A DNA stretch of 50,230 nt, from positions 1 to 50,230 of the forward strand of contig NZ_NFKT01000033.1 of assembly GCF_002160525.1 (NCBI RefSeq), read 5' to 3'. The translations under genes were made by a program, and so were the position numbers. Shown piece after piece: positions 36,607 through 44,606 of this stretch (its first letter is position 1; each line of letters opens with the position of its first letter). Origin of the DNA: Lachnoclostridium sp. An169 (GTDB lineage: Bacteria; Bacillota; Clostridia; Lachnospirales; Lachnospiraceae). A model generated the notes under the pieces. That model searched no databases and was not told where the DNA came from. It saw only the letters and a list, made by a program, of their open reading frames with translations.

Positions 36607-37629
36607 TCAGTCCAAGCTGTCCACAGACGCCTCATATAAGGCTTTCAGACTCTCATGCTTCCAGTCCGGCGTAGATCCGTTGCCCATAGTGAGCATAAAC
36701 CTTCCGTCCGGTCTCTCAAAAGTTTTTCTCAGGAAATGCACTTCCTTCTTCACATCTTCCACCGTGCCGAAGGGGATCGTATTCTGCACGTCGAATCCTG
36801 CCAGGATACAGATCTTATCCCCGTATTCTTCCGCGATCCGGCGCTCATCCATGGTATATTTCTGGATCGGATGGATGACGTCCAGGCCGATCTCAATGAG
36901 ATCCGGGAGGTAGAGTTCTACGTTCCCGCATGTGTGCATCCACAGATGGATTCCCAGGTCATGTGCCTTATCGATCAGTTCTTTATAGTAGGGACGGAAG
37001 AATTCCCGAAAGATCTCCAGGGAGAAAAATGGTCCGGTCTGTGTGCCGATATCATCTGTGATAAACACGCCGTCCACATGTCCCTCTTCTACTGCCCTCT
37101 CAAGGATCCGTTTATAGAAATCCGTCAGATGGCGGAACAGTCTGTGGATCTCATCCGGATACAGATAAAAATCCGTCAGCGCCTGCTCCATGCCCCGCAG
37201 GGACCAGAGCCGTTCAAACAGCCAGAAACACCATCGTCCCACACGGTATCTGCCGTCCTCCTTTACCTGCTGCACAAGACCGTGGTACTCCGGAGACGGG
37301 AAGTTCTGATAGAAGGCTTCCACCTCTTCCACGTCCTCCCAGTCCTCAATCACGCTCTGTGCATCAATTCCTACATTCTGCCGTGCCTCCATCTCTCTGG
37401 GAGCCCACATATACTGAGGATCGTCCGCCGGCGCTTTGTAAGTATCCGGCAGATAAAGCTCTACCGGAACCACATCGCACGGAAACTCCTCCAGCCATTC
37501 GGCACGCTTCACCGGATCTCCGTCAAAAATATTGTCGTAGATCCACAGATCATACAAAAGCGGTACTCTCCCTGCCGCACCCTTTCCTTCAATTACCTTC
37601 TTAACCTCTTCACGGCTTAAACTTTTCAT
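36607..37629 (-). CDS. URO-D/MtaA-like protein, close paralogue of 22359
   Basis: 340-residue URO-D-superfamily protein that starts MKSLSREEVKKVIEGKG, the point where the 22359 homologue also begins after its extra leader. The DDIGTQTGPFFSLEIFREFF block and MGNGSTPDWK are shared exactly. His-x-Cys-Gly is present (MHTCGNVELY). It is the first gene of a two-gene operon with GH3. Transcription starts from a promoter that overlaps the divergent AraC promoter. Repeated co-occurrence with glycosidase genes suggests a role in glycan use, not tetrapyrrole synthesis. Confidence 0.8.
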   Translation of the reverse strand: MKSLSREEVKKVIEGKGAAGRVPLLYDLWIYDNIFDGDPVKRAEWLEEFPCDVVPVELYLPDTYKAPADDPQYMWAPREMEARQNVGIDAQSVIEDWEDVEEVEAFYQNFPSPEYHGLVQQVKEDGRYRVGRWCFWLFERLWSLRGMEQALTDFYLYPDEIHRLFRHLTDFYKRILERAVEEGHVDGVFITDDIGTQTGPFFSLEIFREFFRPYYKELIDKAHDLGIHLWMHTCGNVELYLPDLIEIGLDVIHPIQKYTMDERRIAEEYGDKICILAGFDVQNTIPFGTVEDVKKEVHFLRKTFERPDGRFMLTMGNGSTPDWKHESLKALYEASVDSLD

Positions 37630-37680
37630 ATATCTCTCCTGCTCTTTCTTTCTCTGAAATTATGAAATCTCCTGATTTTC

Positions 37681-37713
37681 TTGAATTTTATCACCGCCCG
37701 TGTTACGATACAA
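37681..37713. promoter_or_regulatory. Face-to-face overlapping divergent promoters
   Basis: Plus strand (AraC gene): TTGAAT (37681-37686), 17 bp, TACGAT (37704-37709). Minus strand (URO-D/GH3 operon): TTGTAT (37708-37713), 17 bp, TAAAAT (37685-37690). Each -35 overlaps the other's -10 region, so one polymerase should exclude the other. Confidence 0.7.
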
Positions 37714-37774
37714 GACAGTATAAATGCGTTTTATAGACAAAAATTGCGGTCAGGAATAGAAGGAGGCAGATATA

Positions 37775-38578
37775 ATGATTCCTTTTTATGAAAATAAATT
37801 TCAGGATATTTATGCGTCAGACGCGTACTCACTGACCTTCCAGCCACATCTCCACAACCTGATCGAATGTATCTATGTGGCTGATGGCGAGATCGAAGTT
37901 CAGATCGGACAGACGGGGAAATGCATGAGAAAAGGGGAGATGGCCGTAATATTTCCCAATGTGGTTCACTCCTACCATTCGGACGAACAGCACCGGAATT
38001 TCTGCGAGCTTTTTTTCTATCCACTGAAAACAGCCTCCCCGCTCTATCATCTTGTGAAAGGAAGCCGTCCGGAGAGTCCCTTTTTGTCCGCGGAACAGAT
38101 GCATCGGGAAATCCCGGGACATTTTCATGAAATTGTTTCACTTTATAAAGGGGAATCACAGGATTTGATTCTGATAAAGACATTGATGGAACTGATCCTC
38201 ATACGGGTCCGGGATCAGCTGGTTCTTACAATGCGGGAACACCCGCAGACAGAGTCAGTGATAGAAAAAGCGGTAACGTATTTTATGGAAAATTTCAGAA
38301 ATGAAGTCAGTCTGGAAGAGACGGCAAAGTATCTGGGCGTAAACCGCTACTACCTCTCCCATGTATTGAACGATTCTCTCGGAATGAGCGTTCCTGCCTA
38401 TATAAATAATCTCCGGATCGACTATGCCAGAAACCTGCTCTCCACAACAGATCTTCCCATTTCCAGGGTGGCAATGGAAATCGGGTATGAAAATCTCCGG
38501 ACATTCAACCGGTGTTTCCGAAAGGTGTCAGGGTGCACCCCAAAGGAATACCGGTCCGCAGGCGGCTCACCTGCTTGA
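37775..38578 (+). CDS. AraC-family regulator with cupin sensor domain
   Basis: 267-residue one-component regulator. An N-terminal cupin-type sugar-binding half (CMRKGEMAVIFPNVVHSYHS near 55-70) precedes two helix-turn-helix motifs (LEETAKYLGVNRYYLSHVLN, and RVAMEIGYENLRTFNRCFRKV). The GAAGGAGG ribosome site is near ideal. It is divergent from the URO-D/GH3 operon over overlapping promoters, so it probably regulates that operon and itself. Ligand unknown, likely a mono- or disaccharide. Confidence 0.92.
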   Translation: MIPFYENKFQDIYASDAYSLTFQPHLHNLIECIYVADGEIEVQIGQTGKCMRKGEMAVIFPNVVHSYHSDEQHRNFCELFFYPLKTASPLYHLVKGSRPESPFLSAEQMHREIPGHFHEIVSLYKGESQDLILIKTLMELILIRVRDQLVLTMREHPQTESVIEKAVTYFMENFRNEVSLEETAKYLGVNRYYLSHVLNDSLGMSVPAYINNLRIDYARNLLSTTDLPISRVAMEIGYENLRTFNRCFRKVSGCTPKEYRSAGGSPA

Positions 38579-38618
38579 TAACTATTCTTCTCGCCCGTAC
38601 AGATTTGCGGTGAGAGAA

Positions 38619-39572
38619 CTATTTCTCACGCCCGTCCAGGTCCCGGAGGCTCTCGGAAAAACTGGCGGGCTGTTTTTTATGCGCATAGTCAGCCGGGCTC
38701 TGACTTGTATATTTTTTGAAAACAGTAGTGAAATAACTGCTCGTGTTAAATCCAAGCTTCATCGAAGTCTCTGTCACGGATTCCCCGGATTTCAGAAACT
38801 GTTTGGCGAGCTCGATCTTCTGCATGTTGATATAATTTCTGGGCGTAATCCCCATCTGACTCTTGAATTTCTGCTTGTAGGAAGAGACGGAAAGTCCGCA
38901 AAGCTCCGCGAGCTCATCCAGCGAAAGCTGCTGCGTCAAATTGCGGCGGATGTACTGGGCGGACTGCCGGATATCCTCGGATAACGCATTCTCCTGCGGA
39001 TGGATCTCCTCGGTCATCAGGTTCAGGATCAGCGCAAGATACGATGCGCTCAGCTGTGGAGACTGTCCGCGGATCACGCTCTGAAAAGCATCTTTGATCA
39101 GGGAATACATACACGTTTTCATGCGGAAAACGTGGCCTTTCAGTCCGCACATACGTTTCAGCAGATCCGACGAAGCCTGCGGTTCCAGGAAAAGCATTTC
39201 TTCCGGTCTCGACACATCGAGCTGAAACCAGATGATCTCGCTTCTTAAGACCGGCATCATATTGGAACTGTGGACTTCATCCGGAAAAGTTACGAAAATA
39301 TCCCCGCCGTTAAGGTGGTATTCTTTCTGAATCTTTTCTCCCGTTCCTTCGTCTGACTGCTCCGTACCGAAAGCAATCGTTCCCTCCAGTACAAAAGTCA
39401 GTTCAAAACAATCTGGGTGATAGTGAAGTTCCAGAGGAGGGAGCGCTGACTTTATCGTATGCCGCCCGATCATCTCGATCCCGGGGATACAGATCTGCTC
39501 CCGCGTAAGGACCGTCCTGTGTTTCGATTGAAATTGATTGTCCTTCATTGGCACAGGGGTGTTTTCCTGCAT
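38619..39572 (-). CDS. AraC-family regulator with cupin sensor domain
   Basis: 317-residue regulator convergent with the 37775 gene (40-bp gap). Its cupin half includes LPPLELHYHPDCFELTFVLEG and GGDIFVTFPDEVHSSNM; the C-terminal helix-turn-helix pair includes LDELAELCGLSVSSYKQKFK and SMKLGFNTSSYFTTVFKKYT. The ribosome site AAAGGAGG is strong. It has its own extended -10 promoter. No adjacent structural gene is divergent from it, so its targets may be elsewhere in this locus. Confidence 0.9.
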   Translation of the reverse strand: MQENTPVPMKDNQFQSKHRTVLTREQICIPGIEMIGRHTIKSALPPLELHYHPDCFELTFVLEGTIAFGTEQSDEGTGEKIQKEYHLNGGDIFVTFPDEVHSSNMMPVLRSEIIWFQLDVSRPEEMLFLEPQASSDLLKRMCGLKGHVFRMKTCMYSLIKDAFQSVIRGQSPQLSASYLALILNLMTEEIHPQENALSEDIRQSAQYIRRNLTQQLSLDELAELCGLSVSSYKQKFKSQMGITPRNYINMQKIELAKQFLKSGESVTETSMKLGFNTSSYFTTVFKKYTSQSPADYAHKKQPASFSESLRDLDGREK

Positions 39573-39633
39573 TTTTCAGTCCTCCTTTCTCAGCCTTTAC
39601 GATCTCTGCGCATTTTAGCAAGCTGTATGTATG

Positions 39634-39642
39634 ATTATATCA
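39634..39642 (-). promoter_or_regulatory. Extended -10 promoter element of the 38619 AraC gene
   Basis: Minus-strand TGATATAAT matches TGnTATAAT, about 60 bp upstream of the AraC start. A weak CATTCA -35 lies 17 bp further. Confidence 0.45.
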
Positions 39643-39771
39643 AACATTTCTTTTTCTGAATGCATAGAAAAACTCCTTAATTTTACTTACAGATATCATA
39701 CCACTCTCCCGCATTTGAAGTCTATGGTATTGTAAAGGACATTACACAGATTGTATTCAGTAAAAACGGGA

Positions 39772-39795
39772 ACCCCTGCACTTCCATGCAGGGGT
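39772..39795 (-). terminator. Rho-independent terminator after the Rpn-family gene
   Basis: ACCCCTGCA pairs with TGCAGGGGT around a 6-nt loop, and the minus strand continues TTCCCGTTTTTAC. It lies about 110 bp beyond the Rpn-family stop. Confidence 0.7.
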
Positions 39796-39904
39796 GTCTG
39801 ACTGATATCAAGTTTTCTACATTCATCAAGATAATACTTTCATACCTTAATTTCTAAAGCCAACCATCGCTTAATCTTGAGCTTTGATCCAACTGCTGAA
39901 TTTG

Positions 39905-40696
39905 TTAAAGTTTTTTGATAAGAACACCTTTATCCGAATCAGAAATTCCCATAGCCACTAATGCCTGCTCTGCCGTCAAGCCCAGATTCTTCATCAGATT
40001 ACGAAGTGTTTTAAGTCGGTCTTCGACAACAGCTTCTTTTCTCATATCTTCCATGGCTTTACACATAGCTTCCACTCCTTTCACATCTTCTTTAAAATAG
40101 CGTACTCGATCAGCTAAAATCTTATAGTACATATCTTTCGCATCCGTGCAGGAAAAATCGTGCATCAGTTTACCAAGTTCTGTTTCATCTTTTATCTGGG
40201 AATTTACATATACAATGTGCGCTTCATCCTCAAAAACCACACCAGTTTCTTTAACTATCCGATTAATATGATATATAGGCAGTCCTGCGTTCAGTACATC
40301 ATTCTCTGTAATAAAAATAACATATGTCTCTGCAAGATTTTCATAATCATCCCCCGGTTCCGTTACATTTGCATCCAACAAACTGCTGTTATACCTTGCC
40401 CTCTTAATGTTGGCCCCCTTATCACTTCTTTGGATTTCAATATTATAGACACGCCCACTCTCGTCAATCGCTATGATGTCTAAACGGACGGAACGCCCCT
40501 GCAAATTTTTTACATCATGCTGTACGTGTACTTTTTGGACAATCAAATCCTTTTTTCCCAAAATAATCTGCAGTAAAAACTGGGAACACGCTTTATCTTC
40601 AAAGACTTTGCTCATAAAGTCATCATCCAAAAGACGGAACCCCCGCAGTCTCTGCAAATCTTCTGCATGTTTTCTTTCAAAATTCAGTTCTAGCAT
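39905..40696 (-). CDS. Rpn-family PD-(D/E)XK nuclease / putative transposase
   Basis: 263 residues from the chosen ATG. The core shows LRGFRLLDDDFMSKVF near the start and the nuclease motif: Asp in SVRLDIIAIDES and Glu-x-Gln in YNIEIQRSDK. Rpn proteins are DNA endonucleases that promote RecA-independent recombination; many are annotated as transposases. ATG 40696 suits the family start; an upstream TTG at 40729 has no ribosome site. The C-terminus ends in a short helix (EQALVAMGISDSDKGVLIKK). It lies beside decayed genes and an intron fragment, in keeping with a recombination-prone site. Confidence 0.88.
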   Translation of the reverse strand: MLELNFERKHAEDLQRLRGFRLLDDDFMSKVFEDKACSQFLLQIILGKKDLIVQKVHVQHDVKNLQGRSVRLDIIAIDESGRVYNIEIQRSDKGANIKRARYNSSLLDANVTEPGDDYENLAETYVIFITENDVLNAGLPIYHINRIVKETGVVFEDEAHIVYVNSQIKDETELGKLMHDFSCTDAKDMYYKILADRVRYFKEDVKGVEAMCKAMEDMRKEAVVEDRLKTLRNLMKNLGLTAEQALVAMGISDSDKGVLIKKL

Positions 40697-40757
40697 CGTC
40701 TCACTGATCTTCCTCTTGTTCAAATTCAAATAATAGACTGATTTTTATGTTATTCAT

Positions 40758-40786
40758 ATCATACCACAGAAAAAGTCCCTTTACAA
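40758..40786 (-). promoter_or_regulatory. Promoter of the Rpn-family gene
   Basis: TTGTAA (40781-40786) and TATGAT (40758-40763) on the minus strand are 17 bp apart, about 60 bp before the ATG. Confidence 0.6.
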
Positions 40787-40866
40787 TCAGCTCGATTTTT
40801 CTGAATGTAAATTTTTCATAAATCTTCGTTGATTTCTGCCCGTCGTACCAATAACAAGCTGAATAA

Positions 40867-41207
40867 TCATTTACTTTCCTCACTCATACCACTGTGCCTG
40901 AACTGCATACTATCAGCATACTTACCCGGACGTGCTAGCAGCTCTTCATGGGTTCCCTCGTCGACGATCCCGCCTCCATCCATCACAATGATCCGGTCAG
41001 CCAGTCTGGCTGAACCCATCCGGTGGGTCACGATGATGGCGCACTCGTTTTCCGCCAGCTTCATCTCTGGAATTTCTGAAATACGCCGGATGTTTTCCTA
41101 TACAAAGATGTGGGATCTGTGTCCGCTGTATCAGCTCCTCCGATAGTCACACTTCCCTGACCCGGCCGGTAGATCCCGGTCAGCAGACGAACGAGAGTGC
41201 TCTTGCC
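40867..41207 (-). pseudogene. Decayed ABC exporter ATPase (Walker A to C-terminus, internal deletion)
   Basis: Reading the minus strand from 41207 gives GKSTLVRLLTGIYRPGQGSV and continues to SGVFQKFQR (the Q-loop), then a stop. In the next frame from 41064 comes MKLAENECAIIVTHRMGSAR, the H-loop region, followed by a normal C-terminal end (HEELLARPGKYADSM). The helical domain, signature and Walker B (about 100 residues) are missing, and everything before Walker A is gone. The remnant cannot make a working ATPase. Confidence 0.8.
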
Positions 41208-41310
41208 AGCTCACTGGCGATTACCTTGACCAGACTTTCGCTGGCAAGCTGATAACAGCTTGCAGAACACACGACTTTCACCTGTTAGAACGTGCGCCTG
41301 CCGGACGCAC
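41208..41310 (-). mobile_element. 5' fragment of a group II intron (class C-like)
   Basis: From 41310 the minus strand begins GTGCGTCCGGCAGGCGCAC, the usual 5' end and first stem of bacterial group II introns, followed by AACAGGTGAAAGTC and AAGTCTGGTCAAGGTAATCG, both typical of domain I. It starts 7 nt after a terminator hairpin, the known target of class C introns. The rest of the intron and its reverse transcriptase are absent; the fragment runs straight into the ABC remnant. Identification is by recalled consensus, not a search. Confidence 0.6.
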
Positions 41311-41316
41311 AAATTA

Positions 41317-41346
41317 AGCACCCTTACACTGACGCGCAAGGGTGCT
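41317..41346 (-). terminator. Terminator of the former HEAT-repeat gene
   Basis: AGCACCCTT (41317-41325) pairs with AAGGGTGCT (41338-41346) around a 12-nt loop; the minus strand then reads TAATTT and goes directly into the intron 5' end. Confidence 0.7.
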
Positions 41347-41402
41347 CTTCACACGGTTCCACCTTGGATTTAACAATTGTGAGTTGCTTCTCAGTCTTCT
41401 TT

Positions 41403-41696
41403 CTACGCTTCCCCTCTGATCTTCTTCAGCGAATTTCTCGCTGCTTCCAGTACCTTCGGATCTTTTTCATGTCCGAGGCAGTAGGAAAGCTGTGTCTCCA
41501 CATAGCTTCCGGTCGCATCTCCCAGCGCCGTAACTACAGCTTCACGGATGTCCGCATCGCTGTCCTCTTCCATATTGACCAGCGTATTCAGGGCGTCCTC
41601 ATTCTCGGAGAGTTTGCCGAGACCCTTAATGGCTGCCACGCGGACCTCTTTATCACTGTCTCCCGCCAGTGCCACCAGTTTATGTACCTTTCCTGA
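41403..41696 (-). pseudogene. HEAT-repeat protein, 5'-truncated
   Basis: About 97 residues of HEAT/PBS-lyase-like helical repeats: VHKLVALAGDSDKEVRVAAI, ALNTLVNMEEDSDADIREAV, and YCLGHEKDPKVLEAARNSL. The reading frame lacks a credible ATG; upstream codons are the antisense of the LysR gene region. A CTG or GTG start with AGGAAAGG nearby is possible but unconvincing. It is best read as the C-terminal remnant of a longer scaffold protein, with its own terminator still in place. Confidence 0.65.
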
Positions 41697-41757
41697 TTTT
41701 ATATATTTTAATGGTATTATCAATGACGAAAACGCAATAATAGGGAGAGTGATAAGA

Positions 41758-42672
41758 TTGAATATACAGCAGTTGGAGACATTTATTTCCGTGGCAGAGA
41801 ACCTGAATTTTGCCAGGGCAGCGGAACAGCTCAACATCACACAGTCCGCAGTCTCGCGTCAGATTCATGCCCTTGAGGATGAACTGGGGACAAAGCTTCT
41901 GTACCGCAGCACCAGAGTTGTCGCGCTTACATCGGAAGGAATCAGTTTTCTCGAGGATGCAAGACACATCGTAAACCGGCTGAAATTTGCAGAAGCCAAA
42001 ATAAAGCACCACACAAATGCGCAGCTTCAGGTATTATCCATCGGCTGCGTAAACGAGACATATTTTGATCTTCTCTGCAAGATACTTGATATCTGCCGGA
42101 AGAAGATTCCTTCTTTTCACCCTGCCATGCGGATCCTGACACACCCGGCACTTCTCCCTCTTTTTTACCAGGGAGAAATCGATCTGATGTTTGGCTTCCG
42201 GGAAGATATTCCCCTCCACGACGACATTATTTTCCGGGAACTGTGCAGAGTGCCTCTCTGCTGCGTACTGCCGGATTCTCACCCGCTGGCGGAAGAACAA
42301 AGGATTAAAGCGGAAGATCTCTGGAAAGAAAAACTGATTACCTGCTCTTCCAGCCTGATCCATTTTAAAGCCGTTGAATTTCAGAATCAGCTTGCGCAGC
42401 ATCTCTCCCCGGAGGCCATTCATATCTGTGAGAATTTCTCGTTTATCCTGCTGCTGATCCGGGCGGGATACGGATATTCCATTCTTCCCCGGTCACGTTC
42501 GGAAAGTGAGGGTCTGTGCTATATTCCATTAAAAGAAGCGGAACCGCTTTCCTACGGAATATTCTACAGAAGGGGCGCATCAGATCCGCTCTTAAAAGAG
42601 GTAATTGCGGCAGCCAAATCAGCCGCGCAGGAGCAGAATTTTCTTTATTCCAACTCAAAAGCGCCTGTATAG
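41758..42672 (+). CDS. LysR-family transcription regulator
   Basis: 304 residues from a TTG start at 41758. AGGGAG lies 10 bases upstream, and the family start NIQQLETFISVAENLNFARA follows at once. The winged helix (AAEQLNITQSAVSRQIHALE) is followed by a two-lobed effector domain (SIGCVNETYFDLL, CCVLPDSHPLA, LIRAGYGYSILPR). Its 3' end overlaps the convergent exporter gene by 28 bp. It begins right where the HEAT remnant breaks off, so its arrival or a deletion probably truncated that gene. The regulated genes are not evident; the exporter next door is a candidate. Confidence 0.9.
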   Translation: MNIQQLETFISVAENLNFARAAEQLNITQSAVSRQIHALEDELGTKLLYRSTRVVALTSEGISFLEDARHIVNRLKFAEAKIKHHTNAQLQVLSIGCVNETYFDLLCKILDICRKKIPSFHPAMRILTHPALLPLFYQGEIDLMFGFREDIPLHDDIIFRELCRVPLCCVLPDSHPLAEEQRIKAEDLWKEKLITCSSSLIHFKAVEFQNQLAQHLSPEAIHICENFSFILLLIRAGYGYSILPRSRSESEGLCYIPLKEAEPLSYGIFYRRGASDPLLKEVIAAAKSAAQEQNFLYSNSKAPV

Positions 42673-44606
42673 AGCTGATAATACTGCCCCTTCCTGGCAA
42701 GAAGTTCCTCATGGTTTCCCTTTTCTATGATCCGTCCGTGATCCAGTACGATGATCACATCGGAATTTTTCACTGTGGAAAGGCGATGGGCTATGACGAA
42801 AACCGTCCTGCCTTTCATCAGGGCGTCCATCCCTCTCTGGACGATTGCCTCGGTGCGGGTATCGATGGAAGATGTCGCTTCATCGAGAATCATAACCGGA
42901 GGATCTGCCACTGCTGCCCGGGCAATGGAGAGGAGCTGTCTCTGCCCCTGGGAGAGATTGGCACCGTTTTCCAGAAGCTGTGTGGCATATCCTTCCGGCA
43001 GCCGGGTGATAAAATCATCTGCTCCCGCCAGTTGTGCTGCGGCGATACACTCCTCATCCGTGGCATCCAGCTTCCCGTAGCGGATATTTTCCATAACTGT
43101 GCCGCCGAACAGGTTCGTATCCTGCAGAACGATCCCCAGGGAACGGCGCAGGTCTCCTTTTCTGATTTTATTGATATTGATCCCGTCATAGCGGATCTTT
43201 CCGTCCTCGATATCATAGAAACGGTTCAGCAGGTTCGTAATCGTTGTCTTGCCTGCGCCGGTAGCACCGACAAAGGCAACCTTCTGCCCCGGTTTCGCAT
43301 ACAGGGAAATGTCGTGGAGCACGGTTTTCCCTTTCTCATAGGCAAAGTCCACATCATAAAGGCGCACGTCGCCGGCAAGTTTCGTATAGGTGACCTCTCC
43401 GTTCTCCTGATGCGGTTGTTTCCACGCCCAGAGGCCGGTTCTCTCCTCGCACTCCCTCAGCTGTACTGAACTGTCCATATCACTTTCTGCCTTATTCCGC
43501 AGTAATTCCGGGTTTTTCTTCTCCTCACAGACGTTTACAAGAGTGACGTTTCCTTCATCCTGTTCCGGTCTCTCATCCATCAGCGCGAATATTCTCCCGG
43601 TTCCCGCCATACCCATGACCACTGCGTTGATCTGATGGGAAACCTGGCCGATATTTCCGGAAAACTGTTTCGTCATATTCAGGAAAGGGACTACAATGCT
43701 GATTCCCACCGGAAGCCCTGATATACTTAAGTTTGGCACACCGCTTAAAAGAAGGAGTCCACCGGAAATAGCCACAACCACATAAAGGATATTTCCGATG
43801 TTGTTCAGTACCGGACCGAGGACGTTGGCGTACTGGTTTGCCTTTCTGGATTCCTCATAGAGCGCATCATTATAGCGGTCAAAATCTTCTTTGCTCTCCT
43901 CTTCGTGGCTGAAAACCTTGATCACCTTCTGACCGTACATCATTTCCTCCACAAAACCCTCGACCTTTCCCAGAGCATTCTGCTGGCGGACAAAGAATTT
44001 TGCAGAGCCTCCGCCCACCTTCTTCGTGATCACGGTCATCAGAATAACGCCAAGTACCACCACGAGAGTCAGCCACAGGCAGTAATATACCATAATCCCG
44101 AAAATCGTCAGCACGGTCACGCAGGACATCAGAAGCTGCGGGAAGCTCTGGGAGATCATCTGCCGCAGCGTATCAATATCATTGGTATAATGGCTCATGA
44201 TATCTCCATGGTCATTTGTATCGAAATATCTGATCGGCAGGCGCTGCATTCCCCCGAACATTTTCTCTCGCATTTTCATCAGCGTGCCCTGGGTAATGAC
44301 CGCCATCAGCTGATTGAATGCAAAACCGGCTGCAAGAGAAAGAAGATAAAACACCACCAGTGTCCCGACAAGGCGGAACACTGTCCCGCTTACCGCACTC
44401 CAGTCGCCGCTCTGCCAGCTTGTTTCTATCACAGCAATGATGTTCTGCATAAAGATGGAAGGCACCGAACTTACCGCTGCATTAAAAATAATGCAGGCAA
44501 TAGTGACAGGCAGCATGACCGGATAGAAACCGAGTACGGTCTTAAAAAGTCTTATCAGTATTTTCCCGTTTTTCTTTTCTGAACGGACTGTTTTTCTATT
44601 CTCCAA
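42645..44606 (-). CDS. Heterodimeric ABC exporter subunit, consensus ATPase site
   Basis: 653-residue membrane-ATPase fusion: six spans (about 1-310), an Asp/Glu-rich linker before the nucleotide domain as usual for this family, and an ATPase with Walker A GATGAGKTT, signature LSQGQ, Walker B VMILDEATSSID and H-loop AHRLSTV. Catalytic Glu and His are both present. A TTG start at 44606 is chosen: AAGGAGG lies 9 bases upstream and it overlaps the partner gene by 11 bp. An earlier ATG at 44732 would add 42 residues of antisense-like sequence inside the partner. With 44596-46341 it should form a BmrCD/LmrCD-type multidrug or lipid exporter. Confidence 0.92.
   Translation of the reverse strand: MENRKTVRSEKKNGKILIRLFKTVLGFYPVMLPVTIACIIFNAAVSSVPSIFMQNIIAVIETSWQSGDWSAVSGTVFRLVGTLVVFYLLSLAAGFAFNQLMAVITQGTLMKMREKMFGGMQRLPIRYFDTNDHGDIMSHYTNDIDTLRQMISQSFPQLLMSCVTVLTIFGIMVYYCLWLTLVVVLGVILMTVITKKVGGGSAKFFVRQQNALGKVEGFVEEMMYGQKVIKVFSHEEESKEDFDRYNDALYEESRKANQYANVLGPVLNNIGNILYVVVAISGGLLLLSGVPNLSISGLPVGISIVVPFLNMTKQFSGNIGQVSHQINAVVMGMAGTGRIFALMDERPEQDEGNVTLVNVCEEKKNPELLRNKAESDMDSSVQLRECEERTGLWAWKQPHQENGEVTYTKLAGDVRLYDVDFAYEKGKTVLHDISLYAKPGQKVAFVGATGAGKTTITNLLNRFYDIEDGKIRYDGININKIRKGDLRRSLGIVLQDTNLFGGTVMENIRYGKLDATDEECIAAAQLAGADDFITRLPEGYATQLLENGANLSQGQRQLLSIARAAVADPPVMILDEATSSIDTRTEAIVQRGMDALMKGRTVFVIAHRLSTVKNSDVIIVLDHGRIIEKGNHEELLARKGQYYQLYTGAFELE

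Larger units (their letters stand above)
39573..39904. other. 332-bp intergenic region
   Basis: Contains the AraC promoter at 39634-39642 near one end and the Rpn-gene terminator at 39772-39795. I see no gene, tRNA or further repeat in the rest. Confidence 0.7.

Noticed and set aside
13642..37629. URO-D-like genes as heme biosynthesis genes
   Set aside because: Four divergent copies lie in sugar operons with no other tetrapyrrole gene, and they have methyltransferase-like His-x-Cys features.
41697..41840. Extension of the HEAT-repeat frame to an ATG at 41840
   Set aside because: Those codons are antisense to the conserved LysR helix-turn-helix and have no HEAT character.
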